Source of the DNA: Kitasatospora aureofaciens
GTDB taxonomy: Bacteria > Actinomycetota > Actinomycetes > Streptomycetales > Streptomycetaceae
Reading direction: 5' to 3'
DNA: 64,000 nt
Assembly: GCA_000720845.1 (NCBI GenBank)
Contig: JODU01000002.1
Location: 186,001 to 250,000, forward strand
The translations under genes were made by a program, and so were the position numbers. Positions 33,285-41,709 of the stretch are shown one piece after another (position 1 is the stretch's first letter; each line of letters begins with the position of its first letter). A model generated the notes under the pieces. It worked only from the letters and a program-made list of their open reading frames with translations. It was not told the DNA's origin and made no database searches.

Positions 33285-34307
33285 TCAGCCGACCGGTGCC
33301 CCCACCGTGCTCTGCCGCACCAGCAGCCGGTGCGGCGCCTTGGCCTCCGTCGGCGCGGGCGCCGAACCGTCGATCACGCCGAGCAGGGTGCTGACCGCCG
33401 TGCGCGCGATCGCGGCCTTGTCCGGGGCGACGGTGGTCAGCGACGGCGAGCTGTACCGGCCCTCCTGGATGCCGTCGACCCCCACGACGGCGATGTCCTC
33501 GGGCACCCGTACACCGGCCCGGGTCAGGGTGTGCATGGCGCCGATGGCTAGCAGGTCGTTGTAGCAGAAGACCGCGTCGGGCGGCTCGGGCAGGGCGAGC
33601 AGGCGCTCCATGGCCTCGGCGCCGAGATGGCGGTGGAAACGCGGGGTGGGGACGATCAGTTCCTCGTCGACGGTGAGCCCGGCCCGCTCCAGTGCCTGCC
33701 GGTATCCCGTCGTACGCAACTGCGCGGTCTCGCCGGTGCTGTAGGGCTGGTCGCCGATGGCCGCGATGCGCCGACGGCCGAGGCCGAGCAGATGCTCCGT
33801 CGCTTCCCGGGCCGCGCCGACGTTGTCGATCGCCACGTGGTGGAAGCTGCCGTTGAAGATGTGCTCGCCGAGCAGCACGACGGGCACCTTGTTGGTGCGC
33901 CGGCGAAGCTCCTCGGCGGAGATGGACAGCGGGCTCAGCAGCAGCCCGTCGAACATCGTGGCGCGGGACTCGCGGCCCAGCAGTTCCCGCTCGCGGTCGC
34001 CGTCGCCGTCCGTCTGGTCGAGCATCACCACGTACCCGTGCGAGCGGGCCGCGGTGATCACCTCGCGGGCCAGTTCGGCGAAGTACGGCACGTCCAGTTC
34101 GGGGACGACCAGGGCGATCATGCCGCTGCGGCCCCGGCGGAGATTGCGGGCCACCAGGTTGGGCCGGTAGTCGAGTTCGTCGAGCGCGGCCTGCACCCTG
34201 ACCCGCAACTCGTCGGAGACGGGCACCGAACCGTTGACCACGTTGGACACGGTGCGGATCGAGACTCCGGCGCGTCGGGCGACGTCGCGGAGTGTGGAGC
34301 CGGCCAT
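33285..34307 (-). CDS. LacI family repressor of carbohydrate locus 1
   Basis: A 340-residue LacI-type regulator: MAGSTLRDVARRAGVSIRTVSNVVNGSVPV then the hinge DYRPNLVARNLRRGRSGMIA, then the sugar-binding core (through DAVFCYNDLLAIGAM and IAVVGVDGIQEGRY). ATG 34307 follows GGGGAA. It is divergent from the solute-binding protein gene at 34597, and the two TTGCATCGTTGCAA-type palindromes lie between. It very probably represses that operon and is released by an oligosaccharide ligand. Confidence 0.93.
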   Translation of the reverse strand: MAGSTLRDVARRAGVSIRTVSNVVNGSVPVSDELRVRVQAALDELDYRPNLVARNLRRGRSGMIALVVPELDVPYFAELAREVITAARSHGYVVMLDQTDGDGDRERELLGRESRATMFDGLLLSPLSISAEELRRRTNKVPVVLLGEHIFNGSFHHVAIDNVGAAREATEHLLGLGRRRIAAIGDQPYSTGETAQLRTTGYRQALERAGLTVDEELIVPTPRFHRHLGAEAMERLLALPEPPDAVFCYNDLLAIGAMHTLTRAGVRVPEDIAVVGVDGIQEGRYSSPSLTTVAPDKAAIARTAVSTLLGVIDGSAPAPTEAKAPHRLLVRQSTVGAPVG

Positions 34308-34406
34308 CCAGTTCCCCCTCACGGCCCCCGCGGGGCCTCGGTCGGCAGCATCTCGTGTTCGGGCCGGTGTGCACCGGCGCCGATGCAGGTTGATGTTACT
34401 CAGCTA

Positions 34407-34420
34407 TTGCATCGTTGCAA
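34407..34420. promoter_or_regulatory. LacI operator 1, TTGCATCGTTGCAA
   Basis: A 14-bp palindrome (one mismatched pair) with the LacI-type central CG. It lies 31 bp, about three helical turns, from operator 2, on the same DNA face. Confidence 0.8.
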
Positions 34421-34437
34421 AAGGCGACGCATCATCT

Positions 34438-34451
34438 CTGCATCGTTGCAA
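34438..34451. promoter_or_regulatory. LacI operator 2, CTGCATCGTTGCAA
   Basis: This differs from operator 1 only in the first base. It is closer to the solute-binding protein gene and also precedes no other gene, which points to locus 1 as the target. Confidence 0.8.
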
Positions 34452-34596
34452 AGCGGGGGCGGCGGCACGGGCCAGGTGCGTACCGCCGCGCCGACGACGA
34501 CGCCTGCGCGCGTCCCTGTCCACTCCTGCTCAGCCACCCCTCTCGCGCATTTCAGCCCGTACCCCAGCCCGCATCCCCGACCGAGGAGCCGTGCTC

Positions 34597-35958
34597 ATGT
34601 CCAGATCATTCGTCCCGCGGCGCAGCGTTCTGCGCGGCGCGCTCGGCGCCGGCGCGCTCGCCGCGGCCGCCGGTCCCCTCGCGGCGTGCGCCCCCGGTTC
34701 GTCCGGGGCCGAGCCGCGCAAGCTCACCGGGACGCCGAGCGCGTCGGCCAAGGGCGAGATCACCATCTGGAACCGCTCGGGCGACCTGTTCAAGGTCTTC
34801 GACGCGGCGATCGACGCCTTCCGCAAGGCCTATCCGCACATCAAGGTCAACCACCAGGCCGTCGACATCGACGCCAAGCTCGCCAACACCCTGATCAGCG
34901 GCACCGACCTGCCCGACGGCAGCTTCTGGGACGACGCCAAGATCGGCGGCCAGGTGGAGCACCTGTACGACCTGACGGACCTGATAGCGCCCTACCGCGA
35001 CAAGACCTCGGCGTACAAGCTCTCGGTCAACACCGTCGACGGCCGGATCTACGGCGTGCCCTGGGACCTCGACCCCGGGCTGCTCTGGTACCGCGAGGAC
35101 CTGCTGGAGGACGCCGGCGTGGACCCGGCCGGACTGAAGACCTACGACGACCTGCTGGCGGCGGCGCGGTCGCTGAGGGAGAAGAACCCCAAGGCCCGCC
35201 CCCTCCACATGGAGAAGGACCCCTTCCTCGGCCAGCTCTGGCTGGAGATGCTCGCGGGCCAGCAGGGCACCAGCCTCGCCGACGCGGACGGACAGGTGCG
35301 GCTGGACTCCAAGGAGTACCGCAACATCCTCAACTGGGTCCGGGACGCCGTCGACGACGACCTGGTCACCCACGCCGAATACCTCAAGCAGGCCGATGTC
35401 GCCGCCCTGGAGAACGGACAGCAGGCCCTGGTCCCCTGGGCGGTGTGGTGGTCCTTCGCACCCCAGCAGCTGCTGAAGAAGGGCAAGGGCAAGTGGCGCG
35501 CCGCACCCCTGCCGGCCTGGACCCCGGGCGGCGCGCGCAGCGGCGCCATGGGCGGCAGCAGCTTCATCATCCCGGCGAAGGCGAAGAACCCCGAACTGGC
35601 CTGGCTGCTGTATGAGTTCCTGTGCTTCAAGGAGCCCGGCTACAGCGCCGTGTACGGGCCGAGCGAGGTCTACCCGGGCGGCCTGACCACCTCGGTGCCC
35701 AGCTACGGGCCCGCCCGCCGCCCCGACAAGCCGCTGTTCGAACCGGTGGCCGCGCTCGGTGGACAGGACCTGTGGAAGGTCGCCGTGGACGCCGCCGACA
35801 CCATCCCGTCCGCCGCGCCGATCCCGGCCTGGTGGGCCAAGTCCGTCGACTACCTCGGCAACAACCTCCAGCGGCTCATCGAGGGGAAGATGGCACCCGA
35901 CGACGTCATCGACGACTCCACCAAGAAGATCCAGCGCAACCTGGTGGACCGCGCATGA
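34597..35958 (+). CDS. Sugar ABC transporter binding lipoprotein, Tat-exported
   Basis: A 453-residue extracellular solute-binding protein (family 1). The N terminus has a twin-arginine motif (Arg8-Arg9 in VPRRSVLRG), an Ala-rich hydrophobic core and the lipobox LAAC with Cys31, so it is a Tat-exported lipoprotein. The mature protein has the usual two lobes, with aromatic residues for sugar stacking (WDLDPGLLWY, WAVWWSF, IPAWWAK). ATG 34597 follows GAGGAG. The stop overlaps the first permease start. The many Trp suggest an oligosaccharide ligand. Confidence 0.93.
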   Translation: MSRSFVPRRSVLRGALGAGALAAAAGPLAACAPGSSGAEPRKLTGTPSASAKGEITIWNRSGDLFKVFDAAIDAFRKAYPHIKVNHQAVDIDAKLANTLISGTDLPDGSFWDDAKIGGQVEHLYDLTDLIAPYRDKTSAYKLSVNTVDGRIYGVPWDLDPGLLWYREDLLEDAGVDPAGLKTYDDLLAAARSLREKNPKARPLHMEKDPFLGQLWLEMLAGQQGTSLADADGQVRLDSKEYRNILNWVRDAVDDDLVTHAEYLKQADVAALENGQQALVPWAVWWSFAPQQLLKKGKGKWRAAPLPAWTPGGARSGAMGGSSFIIPAKAKNPELAWLLYEFLCFKEPGYSAVYGPSEVYPGGLTTSVPSYGPARRPDKPLFEPVAALGGQDLWKVAVDAADTIPSAAPIPAWWAKSVDYLGNNLQRLIEGKMAPDDVIDDSTKKIQRNLVDRA

Positions 35959-36890
35959 CCTCCGGCACCCTCACCCCGCCGCGCAAGAAGCGGTCGGCAC
36001 CGGCCTCGCCGCGCCCCGCCCGCCGCTCCCGGCGCAAGCCCTTCCTCGCGCCGTACCTCTTCGTCGCGCCGTTCTACATCGTCTTCGCGGCCTTCGGCCT
36101 CTACCCCCTGGTCTTCGCGCTCCAGTTGAGCTTCACCGACTGGAAGGGCGCCGGCGCGGCGAACTTCATCGGCCTGGAGAACTACACCTACCTGCTCACC
36201 AGCGAGGAGTTCTGGTCCTCACTGGGCAACAGCGCCGTGATGTGGCTGCTGATCGTGCCCCTCCAGATCGTCGGCGGCCTGGCCGCGGCGGTGCTGCTCG
36301 CCAACGCGCGGCTGCGGCTGAAGGGCATGTTCCGGGTGGCCTTCATCGCGCCGTTCGTCACCCCGCTGGTGGCGATGGCCCAGGTGTGGATCGTCGCCTT
36401 CGACACGGACTACGGCCTGGTCAACCACCTGTTCAACCTCGTCGGCCTGCCCGACGTCGACTGGCTCCAGTCGACCGCCTGGGCCAAACCGACGCTCGCG
36501 CTGCTGTTCCTGTGGAAGACCACCGGGTTCGCGATCATCATCCTGCTCGCCGGACTCCAGGCCGTGCCCTCCGACGTGTACGAGGCAGCCGCCCTCGACG
36601 GAGCCTCGCGCAGGCGGCAGTTCTGGTCGCTGACCCTGCCCCTGGTCCGGCGCAGCATCGCCTTCCTCGTCGTGGTGCAGACCCTCGCGGTGTTCCAGAT
36701 GTTCGCCGAGCCGTTCGTCGTCACCCAGGGCGGCCCGTACGGCTCGACCACCACCGGCGGGCTGTACCTCTACAACCACATCCTGGCGTCCGACCTCGGG
36801 ACCGGCGCCGCGAACTCCTTCCTGCTGGTGCTGCTGGTGTTCGCCCTGTCCCTGCTGTCCGTGCGCCTGCTCCGCTCCCGAGACGAGTGA
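35955..36890 (+). CDS. Sugar ABC transporter permease (MalF type)
   Basis: A 311-residue CUT1 permease with six membrane helices after a basic N-terminal tail. The ATPase-contact loop is EAAALDGASRRRQFWSLTLPL (EAA motif). ATG 35955 overlaps the binding-protein stop by four bases (ATGA). It pairs with the second permease 2 bp downstream. No ATPase gene is in the locus. Confidence 0.94.
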   Translation: MTSGTLTPPRKKRSAPASPRPARRSRRKPFLAPYLFVAPFYIVFAAFGLYPLVFALQLSFTDWKGAGAANFIGLENYTYLLTSEEFWSSLGNSAVMWLLIVPLQIVGGLAAAVLLANARLRLKGMFRVAFIAPFVTPLVAMAQVWIVAFDTDYGLVNHLFNLVGLPDVDWLQSTAWAKPTLALLFLWKTTGFAIIILLAGLQAVPSDVYEAAALDGASRRRQFWSLTLPLVRRSIAFLVVVQTLAVFQMFAEPFVVTQGGPYGSTTTGGLYLYNHILASDLGTGAANSFLLVLLVFALSLLSVRLLRSRDE

Positions 36891-36892
36891 CC

Positions 36893-37774
36893 ATGACCAG
36901 CCAGACCAAGAAGCCGAGCAGGAGTCTGTCCCAGCCCCGGCCCGGGCCGCTCCAGTACCTCGTGCTCGGCCTTCTCGCCCTCGTGTTCGTGTATCCCATC
37001 TGGTGGGCCGTCAGCTCCTCGCTGAAGCCGCCGGCCGACATCGTCCGCGACCCCCTGTCCTTCTCGCTCGGCTCGGCCACGCTCGACAACTACCGGGCGA
37101 TGTTCGACGACGTGCCGATCGGCACCGGCTTCGTCAACACCGTGCTCGTCGTGGCCGTCAAGGGCGCGATGACCATGTTCTTCTGCCCGCTGGCCGGCTA
37201 CGCCTTCGCCAAATACCGCTTCCCCGGCAAGGACCTGCTCTTCGGCGTGCTGATGCTCACCCTGATGCTGCCGACCCTCGTGCTGGTCATCCCGCTGCTC
37301 CTGGAGATGAGCGAGCTGGGCTGGGTCAACACGTACCAGGCGCTGATCCTGCCCGGCAGCATCGACGCCTTCAGCATCTTCTGGATGCGGCAGACCATCG
37401 CCGCCGTGCCCGACGAACTCCTCGACGCCGGACGCGTGGACGGGGCGAGCGAGTTCGGCATCTTCGCCCGGATCGTGGTGCCGGTCATCCGGCCGGGGAT
37501 CGCCGCGCTCGGCGTCCTGACCGCCATGAACATCTACAACGACTTCGTCTGGCCCGTCGTCGCCGTCAACGACGAGAGCCACCAGACGCTCCAGGTGGTG
37601 CTGTCCACCCTCGCGCAGAACGTCACCGGCAACCGCGTCGGCGCCGACTTCGCCACCGTCTGGGGCGAACTGCTCGCCGCCGGAAGCATCGCGATGCTGC
37701 CCGTGCTGGCCCTGTTCGTCCTGCTGCAACGCCACTTCATCAACGGGATCCTCGCGGGCAGCGTCAAGGGCTGA
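36893..37774 (+). CDS. Sugar ABC transporter permease (MalG type)
   Basis: A 293-residue CUT1 permease. It starts with a short tail, has six helices and the EAA loop ELLDAGRVDGASEFGIFARIVVPV, and ends with the MalG-like tail RHFINGILAGSVKG. It follows the first permease by 2 bp. The GH2 gene follows after 61 bp and is probably in the same transcript. Confidence 0.94.
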   Translation: MTSQTKKPSRSLSQPRPGPLQYLVLGLLALVFVYPIWWAVSSSLKPPADIVRDPLSFSLGSATLDNYRAMFDDVPIGTGFVNTVLVVAVKGAMTMFFCPLAGYAFAKYRFPGKDLLFGVLMLTLMLPTLVLVIPLLLEMSELGWVNTYQALILPGSIDAFSIFWMRQTIAAVPDELLDAGRVDGASEFGIFARIVVPVIRPGIAALGVLTAMNIYNDFVWPVVAVNDESHQTLQVVLSTLAQNVTGNRVGADFATVWGELLAAGSIAMLPVLALFVLLQRHFINGILAGSVKG

Positions 37775-37835
37775 CCTCTCCTCCCGTACACCGCCGCCTC
37801 TTCCCCAGCCGCACCGAATCGGAGCACACACGCCC

Positions 37836-39917
37836 ATGACCACCCCCCGTCCCGAATACCCCCGCCCCCACTTCGACCGGTCCCACTCCTGGCTCACCCT
37901 CAACGGCACCTGGGACTTCCGCGCCGACCCCGCCGAGCGGTACTCCGCCGACGCGGCCGAGGGCTACGACCGCGCCATCACCGTGCCCTTCGCCTGGGAG
38001 ACGCCCGCCTCCGGCATCGCCGAGCACTGGCTGCGGACCGCCTGGTACCGGCGTACCTTCACCGTGCCCGCCGACTGGGCCGGACAGCGCGTCGTGCTGC
38101 ACTTCGGCGCCGTGCACCACGCCGCCACGGTCTGGGTGAACGGCACCGAGGTCGCTCACCACGAGGGCGGCTACACCCCCTTCGCCGCCGATGTCACCGA
38201 CGCGCTCGGCGACGGCGAGCACCTGCTCACGGTGCGGGTCCACGCCCCGGCGGACAAGCGGGACATCGCCCACGGCAAGCAGCGCAGCATGCCGCGCGAC
38301 GACTACGACGGCGTCTGCTTCACCCCCTCCTCCGGCATCTGGCAGAGCGTCTGGCTGGAGGCCCGCCCTGCCACCCACCTCGCCGCTCTCCGGCTGCGCC
38401 CGAACGACGACCTGACCGGCATCACCGTCGAAGCCGTCGTGCACGGCCCCGCGGCGGACCGTGCCGAACTCCGGCTGCGGGTGCGTGAGGAGGACACCGC
38501 CGTCACGGCGACCGTGGAACCCGGCGGACGGCTCCGCACCGAACTCCCGCTGGCCGCGCCCCGACTGTGGTCGCCCGAGGACCCGCACCTCTACCACGTC
38601 GACGCCGAACTCACCTCGGCCGACGGCACCGACCGGGTCACCGCCTACACCGGACTGCGCACCATCACCGTCGACGGAGAGGCCCTGTACCTCAACGGGC
38701 GCCGCCTGTTCGTACGGGGCGTGCTCGACCAGGGCTACTGGCCCGGGACCGGCATCACCGCCCCCGACGACGACGCCCTGCGCCGGGACCTCGAACTCGC
38801 CGCCGAGGCCGGCTACAACCTCGTCCGCAAGCACCTCAAACTGGAGGACCCCCGCTTCGCCCACCACGCCGACACCCTCGGCATGCTCCTGTGGGCCGAG
38901 CCCGCCTCGCCCGGCCGCTTCTCACCCGCCTCCGTCAGCGCCTTCGCCGGGCAGATCGAGCCGATGGTGGAGCGCGACGGCAACAGTCCGGCCATCGTCA
39001 TCTGGGGCCTGTACAACGAGGAATGGGGCCTGGACTGGGACATCCCCGGAGACCCGGCGAAGCAGCGCGCCACCGCGGACGCCTACGACCGCCTCAAGGC
39101 GCTCGACGCCACCCGTCCGGTCGTCGACAACTCCGGCTGGACCCACGTCAAGACCGACCTGCTCGACTGGCACTACTACGACGAGAGCGCTGCCTCCTGG
39201 GCCACCACCGTCGCCGACCTGCTCTCCGGCGAACGCGACGACTTCCCCGTGAAGCTCGGCCCCGACTTCGTCGTCCACAAGAAGCTCGCCGTCCCCGGTC
39301 AGCCGCTGCGCGGCCTGCCCAACCTCAACAGCGAGTACGGCGGCGGCTTCACCGGCCTGGACCGCGCCTGGCACCTGCGCTGGCAGACCCAGGAACTGCG
39401 CCGGCACGACCGGCTCGCCGGGTACGTGTACACGGAGCTGTACGACATCGAGCACGAGAGCGCCGGGCTGCTGGACTTCGGGCGCGGCGCCAAGGACCTC
39501 GCGGGCGTCGACCCGGCCCACGCCAACGCGCCGACGACCCTCGTCCTGGACGTGACGCCGGTGGCACCCGGCCGCGACCTGCTCGTCCCCGGCCCCGACT
39601 TCACGGTCGACGTCCACGTCTCCCACCACGGCGCCGACCCGGTCGCGGGGACGCTGCACACCACCTGGACCCCGGTGTACGCCAGGACGCCCGACGCGCC
39701 CGGCGACGCCGTCCCCGGCTGCCGCGCGGAGGCCAAGCCGTACCTGCTCGGGGCCCCCGTCACCGTGCCCGCCACGCTGCCCGAGGGCTGGACCAGCGGC
39801 CGGCTGCACCTGGCGCTGGTCGTGGACGGCACCGTCGCCGCCCGGACCGCGCTGGACGTGGACACGCGTACCGCCGCGTACATCGGCGACGACCCGCTGG
39901 CCCGCCCCACCTCTTGA
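37836..39917 (+). CDS. Glycoside hydrolase family 2 enzyme, cytoplasmic
   Basis: A 693-residue enzyme with the GH2 order: sugar-binding jelly roll (1-180), Ig-like domain (about 185-280), catalytic TIM barrel (about 280-560) and a C-terminal beta domain. The acid/base is Glu395 in WGLYNEEWG and the nucleophile Glu500 in NLNSEYGG. There is no signal peptide, so it acts on imported oligosaccharide. GH2 covers beta-galactosidase, beta-glucuronidase, beta-mannosidase and others; the specificity is not clear from sequence, and the length fits the shorter subfamilies. Confidence 0.9.
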   Translation: MTTPRPEYPRPHFDRSHSWLTLNGTWDFRADPAERYSADAAEGYDRAITVPFAWETPASGIAEHWLRTAWYRRTFTVPADWAGQRVVLHFGAVHHAATVWVNGTEVAHHEGGYTPFAADVTDALGDGEHLLTVRVHAPADKRDIAHGKQRSMPRDDYDGVCFTPSSGIWQSVWLEARPATHLAALRLRPNDDLTGITVEAVVHGPAADRAELRLRVREEDTAVTATVEPGGRLRTELPLAAPRLWSPEDPHLYHVDAELTSADGTDRVTAYTGLRTITVDGEALYLNGRRLFVRGVLDQGYWPGTGITAPDDDALRRDLELAAEAGYNLVRKHLKLEDPRFAHHADTLGMLLWAEPASPGRFSPASVSAFAGQIEPMVERDGNSPAIVIWGLYNEEWGLDWDIPGDPAKQRATADAYDRLKALDATRPVVDNSGWTHVKTDLLDWHYYDESAASWATTVADLLSGERDDFPVKLGPDFVVHKKLAVPGQPLRGLPNLNSEYGGGFTGLDRAWHLRWQTQELRRHDRLAGYVYTELYDIEHESAGLLDFGRGAKDLAGVDPAHANAPTTLVLDVTPVAPGRDLLVPGPDFTVDVHVSHHGADPVAGTLHTTWTPVYARTPDAPGDAVPGCRAEAKPYLLGAPVTVPATLPEGWTSGRLHLALVVDGTVAARTALDVDTRTAAYIGDDPLARPTS

Positions 39918-39984
39918 CCCCCGGCTCACCCCGCACCATCCGATCCCGCACCACCCTGCCTCCCCGACACCAAGGAGTCGACCC

Positions 39985-41652
39985 GTGCGCAACCCGTCAC
40001 TCACCCGCGGCAGATCACCGGCCCTGCTCGCCGTGCTCGCCCTGGTCACGGCCCTGCTGTCCCTGTGGGCACACCCCGCGTCGGCCGCGCCCGCCGGCCA
40101 GGTGCTGGCGTCACCCGACCTCGCGGCCCACCCGCAGGGGGACAACAGCTACCCGCGCGCCGTCCGCCTCGACCACGACGGCTCGGCCGGCCAGACCATG
40201 CTGGCCACCTACGCCCGGCGCGAGCAGGGTGCCACCAACACACTGCCCGTCCACCGCAGCACCGACGGCGGCCGCACCTGGAGCGCCGCCCCGATCTCCA
40301 CCATCAGCTCGCACACCCCGGGCTGGGACATCGAGGCACCCGTCCTCTACGAGGTGCCGCGCACCGCCAACGGCCTGAACCAGGGCGACCTCCTGGCCGC
40401 CGGCACCGCCTGGCAGGCCGGTGACTACACCACGCAGCGCGTCGAGGTGTTCAAGAGCACCGACCACGGCCGGAGCTGGCAGTACCTCTCCGACTGCACC
40501 CGCACCAGCGGCCTGCCCGACACCATCGGGCACGGCATCTGGGAACCCTGGTTCCTGCTGGCCCCCGACAACACACTGGCCTGCTTCATCTCCGACGAGC
40601 GGCCCGCGAACAGCCCCACCAACAACCAGGTCATCGGCCACTACACCTCCGGCGACGGCGGCCGCACCTGGAGCGGCACCCTCACCCAGGACGTCGCCTT
40701 CCCCGCCGACAACCTCGCCCGCCCCGGCATGTCCATCGTCGTCCCGCTGCCCGACGGGCGGTTCATGATGGCGTACGAGATGTGCCGGGACGCCACCGAC
40801 GCCGACCACGCCTGCGAGGTGTACACCAAGACCAGCCCCGACGGCCTGAACTGGGCGCCCGCCGACAACCCCGGCACCCTGGTGCGCACCGCCGACGGCA
40901 GGGAACTGCTGCACACCCCCTACCTCGCCTGGGTGCCGGGCGGCGGTCCCGAGGGCACGCTGCTGATGTCGGGCCAGCGCGTGGTGAGCGGACCCACCGG
41001 GAACAAGACCGTGCTGGCGGAGTCCGGCACCGTGGTCTTCGCCAACACCCGCCTCGGTGCGGGGGAGTGGACCGAGATCGAGGCCCCGGTCCTGACCGGC
41101 CCGACCGGCGGCTACAACCCCGGCGAGCCCTCCTGCCCCGGCTACAGCTCCCCGATCGTGCCGCGCGCCGACGGCACCTCCTTCCTCTACCTGACCGCCA
41201 CCTGGCTCGGCACCGGCAACCAGTGCCAGGTCCGCTTCGGCACCGGCGGCCTCGGCGGCCCGGTCGGCCAGGTGACCACCCCGTGGGTCGCGGGCAAGTG
41301 CCTGGACGTCGACACCAACACCAGCCGCAACGGCAACGCCGCCCAGCTGTGGGACTGCGGCACCGCCACCGGGCAGCGCTGGTCGGTGGCCCCGGACGGC
41401 ACGGTGCGCGCGTTCGGGAAGTGCCTGGACATCGACGGCAACGGCACGGCCAACTTCACCAAGGTCCAGGTGTGGGACTGCGCCCCGGGCGTAGGCGGCC
41501 AGCAGTGGCGCCACCGGAGCGACGGCTCGCTGTTCAACCCGCAGTCCGGCCGATGCCTGGACATCCCGTCCGGCGGCACCGCCAACGGCACCAAGCTGCA
41601 GATCTACGACTGCAACGGCCTCGGCACCCAGAGGTGGAACCTGCCCGCCTAG
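39985..41652 (+). CDS. Secreted beta-propeller glycosidase-like protein with ricin-B lectin domain
   Basis: A 555-residue exported protein. A Sec signal peptide ends near HPASAAPA. Residues 45-420 form a sialidase-superfamily propeller with Asp-box repeats STDGGRTWS, STDHGRSW and SGDGGRTWS, and stretches such as GIWEPWFLLAPDN and RPGMSIVVPLPDGRFMMAYE that resemble GH93 exo-arabinanases more than GH33 sialidases, as far as I can judge from memory. Residues 425-555 are a ricin-type trefoil lectin with three QxW repeats (GQRW, GQQWR, TQRWN). It is the last gene of locus 1 and probably releases the oligosaccharide that the transporter takes up. A terminator follows. Confidence 0.85.
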   Translation: MRNPSLTRGRSPALLAVLALVTALLSLWAHPASAAPAGQVLASPDLAAHPQGDNSYPRAVRLDHDGSAGQTMLATYARREQGATNTLPVHRSTDGGRTWSAAPISTISSHTPGWDIEAPVLYEVPRTANGLNQGDLLAAGTAWQAGDYTTQRVEVFKSTDHGRSWQYLSDCTRTSGLPDTIGHGIWEPWFLLAPDNTLACFISDERPANSPTNNQVIGHYTSGDGGRTWSGTLTQDVAFPADNLARPGMSIVVPLPDGRFMMAYEMCRDATDADHACEVYTKTSPDGLNWAPADNPGTLVRTADGRELLHTPYLAWVPGGGPEGTLLMSGQRVVSGPTGNKTVLAESGTVVFANTRLGAGEWTEIEAPVLTGPTGGYNPGEPSCPGYSSPIVPRADGTSFLYLTATWLGTGNQCQVRFGTGGLGGPVGQVTTPWVAGKCLDVDTNTSRNGNAAQLWDCGTATGQRWSVAPDGTVRAFGKCLDIDGNGTANFTKVQVWDCAPGVGGQQWRHRSDGSLFNPQSGRCLDIPSGGTANGTKLQIYDCNGLGTQRWNLPA

Positions 41653-41663
41653 CCGCGGGGGCG

Positions 41664-41688
41664 CACCCGGGGCCCGGCGCCCCGGGTG
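41664..41688 (+). terminator. Terminator after the propeller/lectin gene
   Basis: A perfect 10-bp stem CACCCGGGGC / GCCCCGGGTG with a 5-nt loop, 11 bp after the stop and directly before the promoter of the ROK regulator. Confidence 0.8.
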
Positions 41689-41709
41689 TCGCATACGCTC
41701 GACGGCACC

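Noticed and set aside
39985..41652. Calling the secreted propeller protein a true sialidase
   Set aside because: Asp boxes are shared by several families; I could not identify the arginine triad, and some stretches look closer to GH93.
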